Shown here piece by piece: positions 61,229 through 64,000 of a stretch of 64,000 bases of DNA. The DNA is from Tundrisphaera sp051175315. Its GTDB lineage: Bacteria; Planctomycetota; Planctomycetia; Isosphaerales; Isosphaeraceae. Numbering within the stretch: position 1 is the stretch's first letter; every line of letters starts with the position of its first letter. Under the pieces are notes generated by a model. The model made no database searches, was not told where the DNA came from, and saw nothing but the letters and a program-made list of their open reading frames with translations. The DNA is taken from assembly GCF_051175315.1 (NCBI RefSeq), contig NZ_CP195100.1:6076001-6140000 (forward strand). The letters run 5' to 3'. A program made the position numbers and the translations under genes.

Positions 61229-64000
61229 ATGGCTCGCTCGCGTTACATCGTCGGGATCGACCTCGGCACCACCAATTGCGCCGTGGCCTATGTGGACACG
61301 AAGGGGAAGGAGCGGCCGAACGCCGACGTCCGGGCCTTCGACGTCGCGCAGCTGGTCGCGCCCGGGGAGTCGAGCCCCCGGGGCATGCTCCCGTCGTTCA
61401 TCTACCTGCCCGGCCCCCACGAGCTGCCCGCCGGCGCGACGCGTTTGCCCTGGCGGGGGGACAGCGACCGGATCGTCGGCGAGTTCGCCCGCTCGCAGGG
61501 GGCGAAGGTCCCCGGCCACCTGGTCGCCAGCGCCAAGAGCTGGCTGTGCCATGCGGGCGTGGATCGGGAAGCGGCCATCCTCCCGTGGGGGGCGGCGCCG
61601 GAGGCCCGCAAGATCTCGCCGGTCGAGGCGTCGGCCGACCTGCTCGCCCACATCCGCGACGCCTGGGACGACCACTTCGCCAAGAACGACGAATCGGCGA
61701 AGCTGGCCCACCAGGAGGTGATCCTGACCGTCCCGGCGTCGTTCGACGAGGCGGCCCGCGAGCTGACCGTCGAGGCGGCCAAAAGGGCCGGGATCGAGCG
61801 GCCGGTCCTGCTGGAGGAGCCGCAGGCGGCCTTCTACTGCTGGATCGTGACCCACCAGGACGGCTGGCAGCGCGAGGTCCGCGCCGGGGAGCTGATCCTG
61901 GTCTGCGACGTGGGCGGGGGGACGACCGACTTCAGCCTGATCACCGTGGTCGAGACCCCCGAAGGCCCCGGCTTTCGCCGCGTGGCGGTGGGCGACCACC
62001 TGATGCTCGGCGGCGACAACATCGACCTGGCCCTGGCCCACAAGGTCGAGGCCAAGCTCGGGGCGAGGAAGCTGGACACCGAGCAATGGTCGGCCCTCCG
62101 GCTGTCGTGCCGGGTCGCCAAGGAGAAGCTCCTGTCGGACACCCCCGCCGCGCGGTGGCCGGTGATCATCGCCGGCCGGGGCTCCAAGATCATCGGCGGC
62201 AGCCTCCAGTCGGAGCTGACCCGCGAGGAAGTGCTGGCCACGGTCCTCGACGGATTCCTGCCGCTCTCCCCGGCGGGCGAGGAGCCGGGACGCGGCGGGC
62301 CTCGCGCGGGTCTCCAGGAATTCGGCCTGCCGTTCGTGGCCGACCCGGCGATCCCCCGCCACCTGTCGTCGTTCCTCCGCCGCCACCAGGCCGAGTCGGG
62401 CGGGACCGGGCCGGCCCGGCCCGACGCGATCCTGTTCAACGGCGGGGCGCTGACCCCCGCCCTGCTCCGCGACCGGGTGGTCGAGGTGGTCCGGTCCTGG
62501 TTCGGCGAGGCCGACCCGACCTATCGCCCCCGGGTCCTGAGCAATGCCTCGCTGGACCTCGCCGTGGCCCACGGCGCGGCCTATTACGGGGTGGTCAGGC
62601 GCGGCGGCGGGATCCGGATCGGCGGCGGCACCGCCCGTTCGTTCTACGTCGGGTTCGAGGCCGAGGCCGCCGACAGGCCCTGGCTCTGCGTGGTCCCGCG
62701 CGACGCCCAGGAAGGGGACGAGATCCGCATCGACCGCCACGACTTCGACCTGCTCATGGGCCAGCCGGTCGCCTTCCCCCTGGCCAGCAGCTCGGTCCGG
62801 CCGCAGGACATGCCGGGCGACCTCGTGAAGGCCGACCCCGACTCGATCCGCGTCCTCCCGCCTTTGGTGGGGGTCATGCGGGTGGGCCGCAAGGCCAAGG
62901 CGGAGCGGGTGCCGGTGCGTCTGGAAGCCCGCGTGACCGAGGTCGGCACGGTCGAACTCTGGTGCCAGTCCCGGACCGACGAGCGCCGCTGGCGGCTCCA
63001 GATCCAGCTGCGCGGGCCGAGCGGCCCGGCCACGCCCCGCCCACTGGAGGTCGGGCGCGAGTCCGACGCCACGGTGATCGAGCAGTCCGAGGTGGACGCC
63101 GCCATCGAGGCGATCCGGTCGGCGTTCGCCTCGCCGCCGGGGACGGTCGAGGGGGGGCCGGATCGGCTGCTCAAGACCCTGGAGGTGGCCCTGGACGCCC
63201 CGCGCGACCAGTGGCCGCCGTCGGCCCTGCGGGCGATGTGGGAGCCGCTCCGGGAGGCGACCGACCTCCGCGCCAGGGGACCCCGGCACGAGTCGCGCTG
63301 GTTCAACCTGGCCGGGTTCTGCCTCCGGCCGGGGACCGGCTATCCGCTCGACGAGGCGCGGATCAAGGCCCTGTGGTCGGCCTTCCACCAGGGGGTCAAG
63401 CACACCAAGGACACCCAGTGCTGGGTCGAGTGGTGGGTCCTGTGGCGGCGGGTGGCCGCCGGGCTGAACCGGGCCCACCACGATGAGATCCACCGCCGGC
63501 TCGCCCCGCTGATCTTGCCGTCCCGTGGCGGAAGCTCGGGCAAGAAGGCGACCCGCCCCAAGCCCGAGGCCCACGAGCTGGCCGAGATCTGGCGCTGCGC
63601 GGCGAGCCTGGAGCGGCTGGCGTCCAACCTCAAGGAGCCGTACGGCGACCTGCTCGCCAAGGAGATGGCCAAGCCGAACCCGCCCGCGTATGCCGCCTGG
63701 TGCCTGGGGCGGATCGGGGCCCGGGTGCCGCTCTACGGACCGGCCAACACCGTGGTCCCGCCCGAGAAGGCGTCGCGGTGGGCTCGGGTGCTGCTGGACC
63801 GACCGGCGGCGGCCGGTCGCGAGGCCGCCGACCTCATCTTCGCCCTGGGGCAGATCGCCCGGGTCTCGGGCGACCGGACCCGGGACCTGGAGGAGCCGCT
63901 GCGGCTGGAGATCATCGCCCGGCTCGAGGCCCTGGGGGCCGACGCCGCGGCGACCGACCCGATCCGCGAGTTCCGCGAACTCGAAGGGGCGAGGCGGGAC
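61229..64000 (+). CDS. Divergent Hsp70-family protein with long C-terminal extension, 3' end outside window
   Basis: Open from ATG 61229 to the last base: 924 codons with no stop, so the gene is truncated on the right. The N-terminal Hsp70 ATPase shows GIDLGTTNCAVAYVD (9-23), SAKSWLCH, LTVPASFDEAAREL, LEEPQAAFY, and DVGGGTTDFSL (D227). There is no standard substrate domain. Beyond about residue 450 comes RIGGGTARSFYVGFE, then a long helical region (WFNLAGFCLRPGTGYPLDEARIKALWSAF, CWVEWWVLWRRVAAGLNRAHHDEI) resembling the DUF3731 extension of a subset of Hsp70s. Those are often beside a second Hsp70 and a DUF2760 protein. Partner genes would lie right of the window. Function unknown. Confidence 0.9.
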   Translation, partial: MARSRYIVGIDLGTTNCAVAYVDTKGKERPNADVRAFDVAQLVAPGESSPRGMLPSFIYLPGPHELPAGATRLPWRGDSDRIVGEFARSQGAKVPGHLVASAKSWLCHAGVDREAAILPWGAAPEARKISPVEASADLLAHIRDAWDDHFAKNDESAKLAHQEVILTVPASFDEAARELTVEAAKRAGIERPVLLEEPQAAFYCWIVTHQDGWQREVRAGELILVCDVGGGTTDFSLITVVETPEGPGFRRVAVGDHLMLGGDNIDLALAHKVEAKLGARKLDTEQWSALRLSCRVAKEKLLSDTPAARWPVIIAGRGSKIIGGSLQSELTREEVLATVLDGFLPLSPAGEEPGRGGPRAGLQEFGLPFVADPAIPRHLSSFLRRHQAESGGTGPARPDAILFNGGALTPALLRDRVVEVVRSWFGEADPTYRPRVLSNASLDLAVAHGAAYYGVVRRGGGIRIGGGTARSFYVGFEAEAADRPWLCVVPRDAQEGDEIRIDRHDFDLLMGQPVAFPLASSSVRPQDMPGDLVKADPDSIRVLPPLVGVMRVGRKAKAERVPVRLEARVTEVGTVELWCQSRTDERRWRLQIQLRGPSGPATPRPLEVGRESDATVIEQSEVDAAIEAIRSAFASPPGTVEGGPDRLLKTLEVALDAPRDQWPPSALRAMWEPLREATDLRARGPRHESRWFNLAGFCLRPGTGYPLDEARIKALWSAFHQGVKHTKDTQCWVEWWVLWRRVAAGLNRAHHDEIHRRLAPLILPSRGGSSGKKATRPKPEAHELAEIWRCAASLERLASNLKEPYGDLLAKEMAKPNPPAYAAWCLGRIGARVPLYGPANTVVPPEKASRWARVLLDRPAAAGREAADLIFALGQIARVSGDRTRDLEEPLRLEIIARLEALGADAAATDPIREFRELEGARRD

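Noticed and set aside
59063..63574. A 1503-codon open frame on the minus strand covering the metalloprotease and extending across the Hsp70 gene
   Set aside because: Only the part from 60892 downward has a signal peptide and protease motifs. The rest is antisense to a frame with clear Hsp70 motifs and is repetitive GC-driven sequence.

Overview
The window is a high-GC (about 70 percent by eye), gene-dense stretch of a bacterial chromosome. The protein families point to a planctomycete, most likely of the Isosphaeraceae type. The evidence is a PVC-type membrane dehydrogenase with HEAT repeats and a C-terminal cytochrome c motif, a DUF1559 pseudopilin-like protein paired with a small lipoprotein, a secreted protein with an N-terminal LEGRxLM motif, non-canonical Hsp70s, and many secreted proteins of unknown function. 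I see no rRNA, tRNA, CRISPR array, insertion sequence or prophage module. Taxonomy is inferred from families only.

Layout. 1-879: the 3' end of a DhaK-DhaL fusion kinase. 881-8823: a long minus-strand housekeeping run, in transcription order SMI1/KNR4 protein, lexA, rnhA, nusB, PHP phosphoesterase, ftsY, Ser/Thr kinase, PII (glnB), HAD hydrolase, degenerate receiver and HNH protein. 8944-20000: envelope and secreted proteins (PIG-L deacetylase, PVC dehydrogenase/cytochrome, a porin-like barrel, a duplicated GlcG/HbpS-like protein, an esterase). 19808-21136: a SurA/PpiC-type isomerase ending in a strong terminator.

21459-32402 is the most interesting region. Ten plus-strand genes lie in a row with gaps of -4 to +77 bp: alaC, a zinc-ribbon protein, a short Hsp70, two tandem Uma2-family nuclease-like proteins, an Hsp70-VWA fusion, a membrane-FHA protein, an FHA-membrane protein, a secreted membrane-anchored VWA protein, and an unknown membrane-anchored protein. 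From 26098 on the spacing implies translational coupling. The architecture suggests a chaperone-ATPase/VWA/FHA signalling or quality-control machine at the membrane, with Uma2 proteins as candidate effectors. The function is unknown.

32521-48738: FKBP isomerase, a small HNH protein, an HDOD-type histidine kinase with an HTH-receiver regulator, a UVR-motif protein, RluB with a very long repetitive arginine-rich tail, AI-2E and CaCA-type membrane proteins, a glucoamylase-like protein, an ABC transporter with an altered Walker B motif, a receiver-GGDEF protein, and three unknown minus-strand genes. 48953-58420: rsfS-argS, DUF4142, an MBL hydrolase, a cyanophycinase-like peptidase, the DUF1559/lipoprotein pair, a CBM9-like protein, and an S1-domain protein (rpsA). 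58608-64000: a small secreted protein, a secreted HExxH metalloprotease, and a third divergent Hsp70 that is open to the right edge.

Convergent gene pairs are repeatedly separated by perfect GC-rich hairpins, and two plus-strand genes and one minus-strand gene end in hairpins followed by T-rich runs. These are the clearest non-coding signals.
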